A stretch of 64,000 bases of DNA from Adiantum capillus-veneris. Taxonomy: Eukaryota > Streptophyta > Polypodiopsida > Polypodiales > Pteridaceae. Positions within the stretch are counted from its first letter, which is position 1. Every line of letters starts with the position of its first letter. A program made the position numbers and the translations under genes. The notes under the pieces were generated by a model. The model saw nothing but the letters and a program-made list of their open reading frames with translations, was not told the DNA's origin and ran no database searches. The stretch covers positions 130,693,182 through 130,757,181 of the forward strand of contig CM043967.1 in NCBI GenBank assembly GCA_014529385.2. Direction: 5' to 3'. Below are positions 1 through 10,911 of the stretch, in pieces.

Positions 1-1372
1 GAATTTCCTTCTTCAAAAAATCACACTTGGATTCTTTGGCATACAATTGATTTGTTTGTAACAATTCGAACACCTGCCTTAGATGTTGTAAGTATTCTTC
101 CTCAGAAGCACTGTATACTAGAATGTCATCAAGAAAAACGATAACAAATTTGCCCAAGTACGGTTTCAAGACACTATCCATAAGTGTCATGAATGTTGCG
201 GGCACATTGGTTAACCCAAAAGGCATAACCAAAAACTCGTACTGTCCAAACCTTGTTTGGAATGCAGTTTTGGGTATATCAGCAAGTCAAATATGTACTG
301 GTGATAACCTGACCGTAAGTCAATTTTCGTAAAAATACGAGCATGAGTGAGTTTGTCGAACAGCTCATCCATGCGTGGCAATGGATACTTGTTCTTAACA
401 GTAACCGCATTTAAGCCACGGTAGTCTACGCACATGCGCATACTACCATCCTTTTTCTTCACTAATAGGATAGGAGAAGCCCATGGTGAAGAACAGGGTT
501 GGATAAATGCTCTACTAAGATAGTCAACAAGATGACATTCCACCTCAACAGCTTTAGAATAACTCATTTTGTAGGGTGGTTTGCTGATTGCTTTACTACT
601 TGCAACCACGTCGATGCTATGTTGCACCAATCGTGTCGACGGTAATCCTGATGGTAAATCATTAGAAAAAACATCATGAAATTCCTTTAATAAATTCTGT
701 AAGTCACTAGCAACCTTTGCTTGTTGAGAAGTAGCCATTGGTGGAAGAGGTGAGAGAGAAGCATACGGTGTTAGGAATGTTCAACAGAGTCAATATTGGA
801 AAGAAAGCGAGACAATGAGTAACACAACAAAACTTTATCTATTTCATTATTAGAAACGAGCTACATAAGCTCGGCTGTACATATTAGTGGTGAGGAAGGC
901 ACATCCTTCTCTCCTAACAACAACACATGTGCACCATGGGATTCAAACATCAAGCTGTTGTCCTGGTAGCTACGCTTCAGTGATGGTCTTAGGTGATATG
1001 CAACCATTCCCTACCAAGTACCACATCTACCCTCTCCATATTCATAACTTGAAAATCCAAGGATGTGGAATAGCCTTGTATTTCCAACTATACAGCTCGG
1101 ACTTGAGTATTCCATATTTCAGCATCATAACAATTCATCATTGCTACCTTGTAGCAATGGGAACTCGGAGTTTGGGGCAATTTGAGTTTTTTCACTAATG
1201 CATAATTAATGAAATTGTGAGTGGCACCGTCATCTACCAAGATGCGCACCTTGTGCCCTTGCAGAGATCCGTGCATATGCACTAAGTCATGTGGACCAAA
1301 CGTCTGTTGCCACATGGAAGTTGTGATACAGCATTCAAGCACCACCTCGGTGTGTGTTACTTCCATCATAGA
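1..1372 (-). pseudogene. Element A: Ty3/gypsy protease and reverse transcriptase fragment
   Basis: Read right to left, this is the pol half of a chromovirus-type Ty3/gypsy polyprotein. From about 1370 to 1088 there is a retropepsin-like domain with the active-site pattern LVDDGATHNF. From about 738 there is the RT start: a DLPSGLP motif, the substrate loop [22 protein letters not shown], then near 120-170 the catalytic FLDD box. The frame breaks near 295, just after the GYHQ motif, and re-enters as a normal MPFGLTN box. The fragment runs off the window at position 1, so RNase H, integrase and the 3' LTR lie outside. The gag half is at 18282-19495, displaced by insertion of element B between 1372 and 18277. 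The family is clear; the exact clade is inferred. Confidence 0.85.
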
Positions 1373-1495
1373 TGTAAGGACATGGGTCCTACAGGCAAGG
1401 CCATCGGCACGGTCGGATAGTGTGTATGCTAGGGGGAGGCTATAAGGTAGCACGGTTGGGTGGAGACTAGCACACGCATTACCACCGCCCTTTCA
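1373..1495 (+). repeat. 5' LTR of element B (123 bp)
   Basis: Starts TGTAAGGACATGGG and ends CGCCCTTTCA. It has the same length as the copy at 18154-18276 and differs at about 9 of 123 positions by eye, mostly C/T and G/A transitions. A GGCTATAAGGTAG segment near 1437-1450 is a plausible TATA region. An LTR this short leaves little room for separate U3, R and U5. Confidence 0.88.
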
Positions 1496-1496
1496 T

Positions 1497-1508
1497 TGGT
1501 ATCCGAGC
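1497..1508 (+). other. Primer binding site of element B (tRNA-iMet type)
   Basis: TGGTATCCGAGC lies one base after the 5' LTR. It matches the common plant primer site TGGTATCAGAGC, complementary to the 3' end of initiator methionine tRNA, with one mismatch. Confidence 0.8.
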
Positions 1509-2262
1509 TATTTTTGGGAGGAGGGGAAAAGCGGAGCGGGGAGGGGGGGGTTGCATGTGCATGCGGCGTGCTGCTTCTCTCCCACGTTCGGCAGACAGCA
1601 ACATATCCGTTGTGCATCAAAAAGAAGGCAGACACAGTTTACTTCGTGTAGCACGTGTGGAAAAACAGCAACAGTCGGCCGCAACCGCCCCTTCTACACC
1701 CTTCACAGTGCATGACTGGACAGTGTGTACGCTAGGGAGAGGCTATAAGATAGCACGGTTGGGTAGAGACTAGCACACGTATTACCACCACCCGCTGAGT
1801 AGCAGAAAGAAGGCAGACACAGTTTACTGCACGCAATGGTGTGGACAAACAGCGACAGCCGAACGCAGCCGCCCCTTCTATGCCCTCCACAGCGCACGAT
1901 TGGATAGTGTGTTCGCTAGGGGGAGGCTATAAAATAGCACAGTTGGGTGGAGACTAGCACACGCATTACCACCGTTCTTTCATTGGTATCCAAGCTATTT
2001 TTGGGAGGAGGGGAAAAGCGGGTTGCATGTGCATATGACGTGCTGCTTCTCTCCCACGTTCTGCAGACAGCAACGTATCCGAGATATTTTTTTGGGAGGA
2101 GGGAAAAAGCGGGTTGCATGTGTATGAGACGTTCTCCTTCTCTCCCACATTCTACAGACAGCGACGTACCCGAGCTATTTTTTGGGAGGAGGAGAAAAGC
2201 AGGCTGCATGTGCATGCGACACGTTGCTTCTCTCCCACGTTCTGCAGACAGAGACGTATCCG
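1505..2262 (+). repeat. Repeat array in the leader of element B
   Basis: Two interleaved repeats occupy the leader. A unit of about 90-105 bp, starting GAGCTATTTTTGGGAGGAGG and ending near CAGACAGCAACGTATCC, occurs at about 1505-1609, 1992-2080, 2081-2171 and 2172-2261; the last three are head to tail. Partial LTR copies occur at about 1718-1793 and 1902-1982. The second again ends in TTTCA and is followed at 1984-1995 by a primer-site-like TGGTATCCAAGC. The segments joining them (about 1618-1717 and 1801-1901) are also copies of each other. Short antisense frames here are repeat artefacts. Confidence 0.85.
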
Positions 2263-2861
2263 TTGTGCAGCAAAAAGAAGGTAGACATCGACAACCATCT
2301 ACGCCTCCCATAGCGGGCGACCAAGGAAAACTTGACTGGCAACTCGATAGCACCAAGGCTCCGAAGGCTTCTGTTGGCACCGTTGGCTACGTGCGTAGGA
2401 AGGACTGCTTAACCCTTGCATGAAAGAGGGTTGGACCCACCCCATGAGGGGAAGAGGCCAACACTTTACCATCAAGCTATTGACCCTTGCTGTGTATAAC
2501 ATGGAAAGATACCATACTTGTGTTGAAAGGAAAGCTAGAAGGAAAGGAAAAGTTTCAAACTTCAAGGAAGTAGTTTCACCCTTCCTTTTCACTTCTTGGA
2601 GGAAGGCAAGTTTTCCTCCAAAAATTCTTTTTTACTCAAGGAGGTAGCTTCAAAGTGAGAAAAAGCCTTCATAAAAACGACGAGTTTTTGTGAAGAGGCA
2701 ACAAAGGTGTTCTTACGATGAATGACACATGAAGCGCTATAATTCTCGCAAGGTGAGATTCGCATGCAACACAAATTGTGGAGCATACAAAACACAAAGA
2801 CTTCAATTTCACAAGGTATAAATTGACGTTTTTTCTCTCTTTACATTAGTGTGTGTTTACC
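2263..2861 (+). other. Rest of the 5' leader of element B
   Basis: About 600 bases between the repeat array and the gag start. No coding pattern or structured RNA was recognised. An A/G-rich stretch near 2535-2670 may simply be leader sequence. Confidence 0.5.
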
Positions 2862-4082
2862 ATGGCCAATGAATACATCCCACCTACACACACTTTTGAT
2901 TTTGAGCACATAGATCAAAATCAGGGCACCATGGGTGCTGCTGACACTAATATACATGAGAATGATGATCTAGGAGATCATGGGCTTGTAGAATTGGCTT
3001 CTTTCAAGACTTTGTAACATCACCAAAGCGTACTTGAAAGCAACCTCTCTGCACTCAATGAAAATGTTACCAATCTTACGGAGTTACTTGTGAAATATAT
3101 GAATTCACAGACGACTCAAAGAGCCACAAGTGGCACAGTTCAAGGGAACCAAGCTTGCATGACTCACTGGGTCCAAGAGACAAGTGCTGCAGAAGATGCA
3201 GAAGGTAGCAAAGCATTACTTAAGAATATCACCATTCTTGAGTTTCACGGGAAAGAGCGTGATCGCAACAAGGATGCGGTCAATACATTCTTACACAAAT
3301 GGAGTGATATTCATACATTGAGATACACCCCGTATATAAACACGTCTGTGGAAACAAGTCTATCTCTTAAAGGCAAGGCCTATAAGTGGTGGATGAAATT
3401 TCCAATAGATGCTCGTCCTCCGTCTTGGGCTGCGTTTCAAGCTTCTTTTTCCAAAGAGTTTTTGGACTCTAATGAAGAAGATAAGAATTAGTTAGTATGG
3501 GATGCATGCCGCATGTCTGGCCTCTCTCTCACACAGTACCTTTCGAAGTATCCAGAAATCATTTAAAACTAGAAGGTCTAGATGAACTCCAAAAGATACG
3601 GGGTTTTAATAGGGATCTTGACAAAGACTATCGTCTTCATCTAAAGATCCAAAATCCAAAAACTTTGGAAAAAGCCATCAGTCATGCCCAAAGATATGAT
3701 GATGACCAAGAGAGGAAAGGAAATGTTCCCTACTCTAAGAATACTTTTGCTAAGAGCAATGTGGCTAAGAGCCAATGTCGAGGTAGATCTCCCACACGTT
3801 CCAAGAGGAATAAGAGACAATCTACCCCTCCACGCCCACAAGAGGCTAAGAAGCCTAAGCACTCACGAGATACTCCACGTGGGTCTCTCAGCACTGCTGA
3901 TTTTGAGCATGCAAAGAAACACAATTTGTGGTTTAGATGTCTTTCAGACCAACATAACAAGAAAGATTGTCCTCTTTGCAAGGCAAAGAAAAGGTCATGC
4001 ACACGGTGCAACACCTCACAATCATCTCCTAAATATTGTGTTGTAGAGGTTATTCATATGGAAGAAAAAGCACAAGTGTTGT
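2862..4082 (+). pseudogene. Element B gag (capsid and zinc knuckle), broken
   Basis: Gag starts at ATG 2862 (MANEY). A TAA at about 3015 interrupts it, and the frame continues through the capsid-like region from 3090, with LKGKAYKWW near 3370, to a TAG at 3489. It then shifts frame at about 3497-3560. A basic tail precedes a zinc knuckle near 3930-3970 in which the first cysteine of CX2CX4HX4C is tryptophan (WFRC instead of CFRC). The matching zinc knuckles in A (near 18410) and G (near 61195) keep this cysteine. The protein would package element RNA. With stops, frameshifts and a lost zinc ligand it is not functional. Confidence 0.82.
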
Positions 4083-4643
4083 GTGCCTGCTTCAATGTGG
4101 CAGCCCACCTTTGGCCCCCATGATTTGATTCGCATGCATGGCACTATTAACGAACAACGTGTCCGTATTTTAGTGGAGGATGGTGCAACTCATAACTTCT
4201 TAAACTATAAGCTAGTCAAGAAATTGAAGCTTACACAGACTCCCTGCTCTCATAAGTATGTGGTGGAGCAGATGTCTGGGAAAGATAAAGAAGTATGGGA
4301 CACGGTAGTTCAAGGGGTTGAGCTTATTGTTCAAGGTCATACGATGACCCTTGACTTCCAAGTTATGAACATGGACCATGCTGATGTAGTTTTAGGATGG
4401 GAGGGGGTGCATGGTTTAGGAAACACATTGCACACTAGTTATGAATACAATGCCTTATCTTTCATGGCCAATGGTAAATATGTGCTTTTTCTTGGTGAGA
4501 AAAATATACCATCTACACCTCTTATATGTACAATCGAGCTTTCTATTTTGCAGAAAGCAGATTTAATAGATGAAGTCTTTTTGTTTTACCGCTTGTCTCC
4601 AAGTCTTGTGAATTCTCAAGATGCAAAGTGCAAAGAGTTCTAA
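4083..4643 (+). pseudogene. Element B aspartic protease domain, catalytic Asp lost
   Basis: An open stretch of 186 codons encodes the retropepsin-like domain. Close copies are at 1088-1370 (A) and 61316-61660 (G). The active site reads LVEDGATHNF where the relatives have LVDDGATHNF, so the catalytic aspartate is glutamate. FGPHDLIRMHG before it and DVVLGWEG after it are the conserved flanks. Family use: processing of Gag-Pol in the particle. The substitution should abolish activity. The stop after KCKEF at about 4640 separates it from RT. Confidence 0.82.
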
Positions 4644-6121
4644 TGATAAGCAAAGTGTTAACAAATCTAACGAGCAAAGTTCTCTCACTGAATTGTAATT
4701 TTATAGAGCAAAGTGCAACTGTTGTAAAACAAACAATTACAAGAATTACAAGATTCTCCATCCCAACATAGCTCTAGTTTACTTTCTCCTTTTGCACGGC
4801 AAAAGCTGACTCACTTACTCACGCAATATAGTGATGTGTTCTCAAGTGATTTACCACCAGGTTTACCCCCTACACGTGATGTGCAGCATGGCATAGATGT
4901 CTTGACAGGCACTAAACCGGTGAGTAAGCCACCTTATTGTATAAGTGCTAAAGAAGCCAAGAATTTTGAAAGTCAATTGACTGACTACTTCACTCGTGGT
5001 TTCATTAGACCTAGCACTTCGCCTTGGGCATCACCAATTCTATTGGTAAAAAAGAAAGATGGTACTATGCACATGTGCGTAGATTATCGTAGATTAAATA
5101 CAATAACCATCAAGAACAAGTATCCTCTGCCTCAAGTGAATGAGTTGTTTGATCAACTCCATGGGGCAAGATACTATACAAAGATAGATCTTTGTTTAGG
5201 ATACCACCAGGTGCGTATCCTAGCAAGATATCTCCAAAACTACCTTTGGAATACAGTTCGGGCATTTTTGGTTATGCCTTGTGGTCTAACCAATGCTCCA
5301 GCTACATTTATGACACTCATGGATAGTGTCTTACGTCCCTATTTTGAAAATTTTGTTGTGGTTTTCCTTGATGACATTCTCATTTATAGTAAGATTGAAG
5401 ATGAACACATAGAACACTTACAATTAGTATTCGAACAGCTACGAGCTCACACACTGTTTGCTAAGCAAACCAAGTGAAATTTATTTAAAACAGAGATACA
5501 TTACCTCGGTCATGTGATCTCTTATTCTGGCATCAAAATGGACACGGACAAGGTCACTGCCATTCTTCGATGGCCACATCCCAACACGGTTGAGAAACTT
5601 CAAATATTTTTAGAAATGGCTGGATTTTATCGACAGTATATCCATGACTATGCCAAAATTGTTGTTCCTATGATGGATCAACTTAAAGCAAAAGGTAAGA
5701 CCTTTTCTTGGGAAGAAGCCCAAAAACGCAGTTTCGAACAACTCAAGGTAGCTATAGCCACTGCTCCCATCCTAGCAATCGTCGACCCACTTAAGCCATT
5801 TGTGGTAGAGACTGATGCTAGTGATAAAGCAATTGGTGCGGTACTTCGCCAGGAGGGAAGACCTATAGCCTTTGAAAGTAAAAAGTTAGATAGATCTCAA
5901 TAGAGTTATTATGTCTATGAGAGAAAGCTCTATGTCATACTTCATGCTTTGCAAAAGTGGCGACACTATTTATATGATGCGGAATTTGAAGTAGTTTTTG
6001 ACCATGAGAGTATCAAATGGTTTACTACTCAAAAGAACTTGAAGGTCCATAAAGCTAGATGGGCCAAAATCCCTCAAGATTATGATTGTAAGCTACGATA
6101 TGGCAAAGGCGATATAATGTA
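4644..6121 (+). pseudogene. Element B reverse transcriptase and RNase H, broken
   Basis: A short stop-rich linker leads into RT from about 4836: [25 protein letters not shown] and VDYRRLN. A decayed segment follows near 5210-5270, then LTNAPATF and the intact FLDDILIYS catalytic box near 5360-5400. A TGA at about 5475 interrupts the frame. The connection and RNase H follow (LGHVIS, AGFYRQYI, VETDASDKAIGAVL, with the DAS aspartate at about 5815). A TAG at about 5900 and a TAG at 6119 break it again. Gene order and motifs are standard Ty3/gypsy. The mutations make it non-functional. Confidence 0.87.
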
Positions 6122-6555
6122 GTAGCGGATGCAGTAAGTTGAATGCCTCGGATTAATTCACTTGCTTTCACAAAAATAAAGAATGGATTTTTAGAGTCAT
6201 TACGTGGCAAGTGTGCACAAGATCAATCATATGCTAAAGTGTGCAGTGCAGTTTCAAAAAGGGATCCCTCACACTCACATGTCTCAGTACAGCGAGATCA
6301 ACATGTCTCTGTACGTACAGATAAAAACTCCAACACACAGACCTCCACCCTACTCATGAAGAGCTTAAGCAATGGAAGAAGTTTTCCATTGATGATGGCT
6401 ACTTACTCCACAAAGGTAGAGTATGTGTGCCAAAGGACTCATAGACTAGGTGCCAAATCTTATTTGAGTGTCACGATAGTCCAAGTGCTGGTCATACATG
6501 TATTCATAAGACGTATACCTTAGTTCGACGGCAATTTTACTGGCCAGTCTTACGT
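6122..6555 (+). pseudogene. Element B integrase, N-terminal part
   Basis: The linker and N-terminal zinc-binding region of integrase, with frameshifts. The frame near 6460-6555 shows the His pair of the HHCC finger (HDSPSAGHT, then HKTY) and RRQFYWP. The coding sequence stops abruptly at 6555, where the LTR of element C begins. It resumes at 16971 (and in a duplicate at 7575). The Cys pair of HHCC is missing from the resumed sequence, so this integrase was already damaged. Confidence 0.8.
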
Positions 6556-7574
6556 TGTGAAGGATTGGGGGGCTGGCCTCTACAACACCTCAAACCAACA
6601 CCAAGAAAAGAGGATGAAGAGTATAGATCTCTCAAGATAATATGGGCTGATCTTCTCTCACGAATTTTCTCAATTTCACACACACTCAACCTCGACTAGC
6701 TCCGACTAGCTTCCCTCTACACCGCTACAACTCCCGCTACACTCCATTGCACTCAAAGACACCAAGGAAGCAATAAAATCAAGGAAAAAAGTGAGAAAAA
6801 AACCATGGAAATCTCTGCACTTTTGACCATAACTCAAAGAGCTTCACTTCTTTTCAAACGCCCTTCCATGTGCTAGTAGGGCTTCCATAGGCGCTCCCAT
6901 ATATACACATAGCTTGACCAAAACCCATTCAAATCAAGCTTAATTTGAAAACCCACAAAGTTCAGCAAAAAAATTCAAAAAAGGTGATGGAAAACTTGGG
7001 GGAAACCTTGCCCTTTGATATATGTACAAGCAAGGCATTGCAGCACATAGTTTACCCTCGACTAGCTGCACCACAAGGAGCTGCACACACCATAGCCACC
7101 ATACCTCAAAACAAGATGAAGAGAGGTCAATATGCAGAGCTAAGCACCCACTTTCATCAGCCCATTGAGGAGAGACACACTCTCAACTCACCACATCGGG
7201 CCCTCGACTAGCAAGACAGGCTGCTCTACTCCCAAACGCCTCTATCCCTCGCGGCAATCAGGGCTTCTTGCTGCTAGATCTTCCTCTGTCATATCCCCCA
7301 CTCATTCACGATCTCAAGCTGATAAAAACTCCATTTTGTTCATATTTTTCAAGTACTAAGTGACTCTTTCAAGTCTCAACACGTCTATGTACAAAAACAG
7401 CAAAACTATGCACCCCGCACAACTGGCCCGCATGCGTAGAGACAGCTGGCACACACCGCCTTTGTACACTTTGTACAAGCATGCTTTATTTACATATAAG
7501 GGACCCAAAAGCATTAAAAAACCCTTTCCAAAGTCTTTAAGGTGGCTTGCATCATTCTGTAAAAACACGTCACA
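6556..7574 (-). repeat. Left (3') LTR copy of element C
   Basis: In plus orientation it begins TGTGAAGG and ends CGTCACA, forming TGTGA/TCACA terminal inverted ends. It is collinear with 15952-16970 at a constant offset of 9396. It is not joined directly to the internal region: 308 bp of element B integrase and a second short LTR piece lie between. Apparent small proteins inside it are LTR sequence. Confidence 0.9.
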
Positions 7575-7882
7575 ACGTCATGATGCTCAAGAGTACGTAC
7601 TAAACTATAAGGCAGAGCGACTCAAGGTAGGTGGCCTTTTACATCCTTTGGAGATTCCACAAGGTAAGTGGGAGAGTATCTCTATGGATTTTGTAGTAGG
7701 ACTACCTACTAAAAATCGTGGCCATGATGCCATATGGGTAATGGTAGACCATCCCACCAAGATGGGTCGATTCATTCTTATTAAGACTACGGTTAAGACA
7801 CCGGAATTAGCAAGGCTATTTGTAGAGCATATATATAAACTCTACAGTCTCCCAGCTAGTATCATTAGTGACAGAGATACTA
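7575..7882 (+). pseudogene. Duplicate of element B integrase segment inside element C
   Basis: This segment copies 16971-17278 almost perfectly (one difference noticed, near 7618). It encodes the start of the integrase catalytic core of B: YKAERLKVGGLLHPL, the first catalytic Asp in ISMDFVVGLP, and ISDRD with the second. It sits between the left LTR of C and a 52-bp LTR stub, so it is not part of either element's original structure. Confidence 0.88.
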
Positions 7883-7934
7883 GCTTTCCAAAGTCTTTGG
7901 GGTGGCTTGCATCATTCCGTAAAAACACGTCACA
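7883..7934 (-). repeat. 52-bp stub of the element C LTR
   Basis: Repeats the last bases of the LTR at 7523-7574 (CTTTCCAAAGTCTTT through AAAACACGTCACA) with a few differences. It directly abuts the polypurine tract of C, so it is the original inner edge of the 3' LTR. Confidence 0.85.
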
Positions 7935-7938
7935 TATT

Positions 7939-7950
7939 GCCCCCCCAACA
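7939..7950 (-). other. Polypurine tract of element C
   Basis: In the element's orientation the sequence is GTTGGGGGGGCA, four bases upstream of the 3' LTR stub. This is the expected site for plus-strand priming. Confidence 0.75.
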
Positions 7951-7994
7951 AGCATGGAACACTTTCAAGTGTTTCATGTACATTTCTTTCTTCA

Positions 7995-8276
7995 TCACAT
8001 GATTCTGGTCACATAAGGCCTGATTCGGATCCCATTGACTCTTGCCTTATTCATCTTTCCATCCAAGTCCTTGAGCTGATAGCTTCCATTATCATACACC
8101 TTATGCACTACAAAAGGACCTTCCCACTTTGTTTGAAAGGTATTGTCCAAAGCACTATTATACCTCATAACCAACATGCCTTCACATAGCCCTTTTTCCT
8201 TTATCTTTTCATTGAATACATCAGCCCTTCTTCTTCCCAAGTCTTCATAGTATCTAATGGCACTTTCTCTATCCAA
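7995..8276 (-). pseudogene. Element C integrase, C-terminal part
   Basis: The last 90 or so codons of pol. After the conserved GMLVMRYN comes TKWEGPFVV, then GSYQL and VNGIRIRPYV, ending at the stop near 7995. This is the GPF/Y-type C-terminal module found in Ty3/gypsy integrases. The domain is cut at 8276 by solo LTR D and continues from 10912. Taking out D and one CCAA copy rejoins the frame without a shift. Confidence 0.88.
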
Positions 8277-10578
8277 TGATAGCCATTTTTCGTCTCTCCA
8301 TAATTGCCATAGTAAGTTACTCCACCCTACCAAATTCACCCAAACGCTATGGCTATCCCTACCATTTCACTGTACATAGGCATGTGTGAGTTAGGGGGCT
8401 TTTCCCATATCTTCTTAAAAACCCTCAGCTAGCTAGTCACTGGGCTAGTTGAGCCAAAAAAATAAAAAAATAAAAGTATATTGTGGCCTCTTTGTGTGTA
8501 AATATTTCATTGTATATATGGCCTAGATATAGGGATTTTTTATAATTATTTTGGTATTTTATTTAAATATTTCTACTTAGGTGTGTGTTTTATTAAACCT
8601 ATGTACACCTTGTTTCATCCTCTTACACCATAATTATATTTTTTGCCAATATGTACATACTCTAACCTCATATTTTTTCTTTATACAAATCACTCCCACA
8701 TTTTCACCCTCACCTTCGTGAAAACAAAAAATTAATTTCTACTCATTGGTCACGTTTATTATATTATTTACTTGCATACCTTTTCCTCTTTCACCCAAAA
8801 TAATTCAAAGAGGGACCATATCATATGATTCCAATATCTTTCCATATCCATAACTCCTCCATATTTTTATTATTATTTTTACTCATTATTCTAACACCAT
8901 GTGCTCATTGAGCTAAAGTCCATGAATAGTCCATACACTAGTCCCACCATGTATATATTTCTTTATTCACCAATAATCCTCCTCCATGCATGGGTCAAGG
9001 GCAACTTGGATGCTTTGTATTATAATATGACAAAGGAGGGGCTCACTCTTGGATGCATTGTACAAATTCAACAAAGGAGGGGGCCACTAAAAGACTTTTG
9101 CAGGCATAAAAACAGGCTTTTTGGTGAGAATTTTGGCACCTATCTCCACTCCGAATTTGGAGCGGTGGTCAAAAGAGAAAATGTAGCCCACGCTCTGAAT
9201 AATTACCTCAAAGGTTTTCATGATTTTTGGAGCTACCAGCGGTGAGCTATGATTTTTTGAGTGGACCCCAGTCTGTCCACTTTTCTCACAAGTAGCCCTT
9301 AGTCTTCTCTCACCCTTCCACACACCTACTCACTTTTACACATCCCTCCCTCTCCTTCCCTCACTCAAACCTGAAATTTCCATGGCTTCTCCCACCCTCT
9401 TCACCATTACCCTTCTCTCTCATCCCTATAGTTCTTTTATGAACCTCTACATACATACACCCTCTCCATGTCTCTCTCTATTGATTCTATGTTACAATTT
9501 CATTTACCTCTCGTAAAAATATCTAAAATTCAGCATCTTAACCATGATAACTTCTGCAAATTGAGGATTTTTCATCAACAAATCCTCTTTTCATCGTGGT
9601 GGTCAACCGTGGTGGCGGCGTAAAGAAGCGAAGAAGAAGAAAAAGACCAGCGGTCATTTTTTCCACAATCTACACAAGGGTGAGTTCAAGCTTCTTCAAA
9701 GCTTCACCATCTCAATGATTCTCTTTTAATTCACCCCTCTTCCTTCATCAAATCAACTCATCCTACCCATTGTAAATGTATCACTAACAATTCTAGTGAT
9801 TATTACCACTAACAACTAACTTCTCTTGTAAAAATGCACCCACACTATCAACATATGGAGTAGGCAACCGCACAAGTAAACCAAATTCACTCACTCCCAT
9901 GGAAGTTTCTCTCCTTTCACCACATCAATAATTCTCTTACTTGAGCCCACATCCATGTGACTCAAGAGAAAAGAGAGACCCCATTCTCATTTGAAATTCA
10001 TAAAAATTCATAATCCTTGATCTTTCCTAATAAAATTGATTAGGCTTAATCCTAATCAAGGCTTCTAAAACCTATAAATAGAACCCATTCCTCCTTGTAA
10101 AAGACATCACTATACAATTGCACACTAGATTGAGCGTACCACACGCCAGTTCTATCTTGGTTGTAAAGAGAGAGTAAGCTTTCTATACACCATCACCTTG
10201 GTGCATAGAAAAGCTTGAGCTAGTTTGAGTGAGTGCGAGTAGAAGATATTCTTCCTACCATTGTTGTATCTACCCCAACATCAATGAACTGGTAGTTTTG
10301 GGTGCAATTCATGTCCAAAGGCTCACGCTTCTCCTCCAATTTGGCTTGGAAAACTCATTCAGCTTCATAAGGTGACTTGTTTCATTGAAGGTTGTTGTTT
10401 TGTTGCTTGTGATTCATTGGCTATTGTTTGGCTACCATTATAAGAGGGTGGATGGTGAGAGGGCTCCCATAACCCTAAGACAATGTGCTAGTGATGCTAT
10501 AACCAAATCTTGTCACTTGATTCCGCAAGCTCTAAGTTCCTTTTTGTGCAAAATATAAAGTTGAAGCTAAGTTGTACA

Positions 10579-10652
<74 letters not shown>

Positions 10653-10911
10653 TTTTAGTGTGTGAGAGTGTTCCATTGGTGTTATGGTTAGTGTAAATTC
10701 CTTGCTTGTTTGTGGGTTGCTCTAACGATTCTCCTCTTTTGCGTCCTAGTTCGCTCTTAAACTAGGTGGTGCCCCTTGTGTAGTTGGGATTTGGCTGTGG
10801 GTTTGTTGTTTTGGTTTGTGTTGTGTTGTGCCCCAGCCCCATTGAGCAGCACAGGAGCCTTGAAGGGTGTCTAGAGGTTGCTCTTCTTGTTGCCCGCCCC
10901 GGACCGCCTCA
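8277..10911 (+). mobile_element. Solo LTR D (2635 bp) inserted in element C integrase
   Basis: The insert begins TGATAGCC and ends CGCCTCA, with CCAA target duplications at 8273-8276 and 10912-10915. It has no internal coding region that I can recognise and no second copy of its own start, so a solo LTR is the simplest reading. A TATA-like CCTATAAATAGAACC lies near 10070. A 68-bp (CT)n follows at 10582-10649, giving plus orientation. The insert at 21150-24148 has the same start, a similar TATA placement and a related 3' part (CGTCCTAG, then CTAGGTGGT), so both belong to one family. The parent element is not in the window. Confidence 0.8.
10582..10649. repeat. (CT)n microsatellite in solo LTR D
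   Basis: About 34 uninterrupted CT units, 0.5 kb downstream of the LTR TATA-like box. Confidence 0.95.

Noticed and set aside
1505-2262. Leader repeat array as a CRISPR-like array
   Set aside because: Units are about 90 bp and mostly contiguous, without regular unique spacers, and include LTR sequence. The window is plant nuclear DNA.
6945-7211. 88-codon frame, repeated at 16341-16607
   Set aside because: It is identical in both copies only because it lies inside the LTR of element C.
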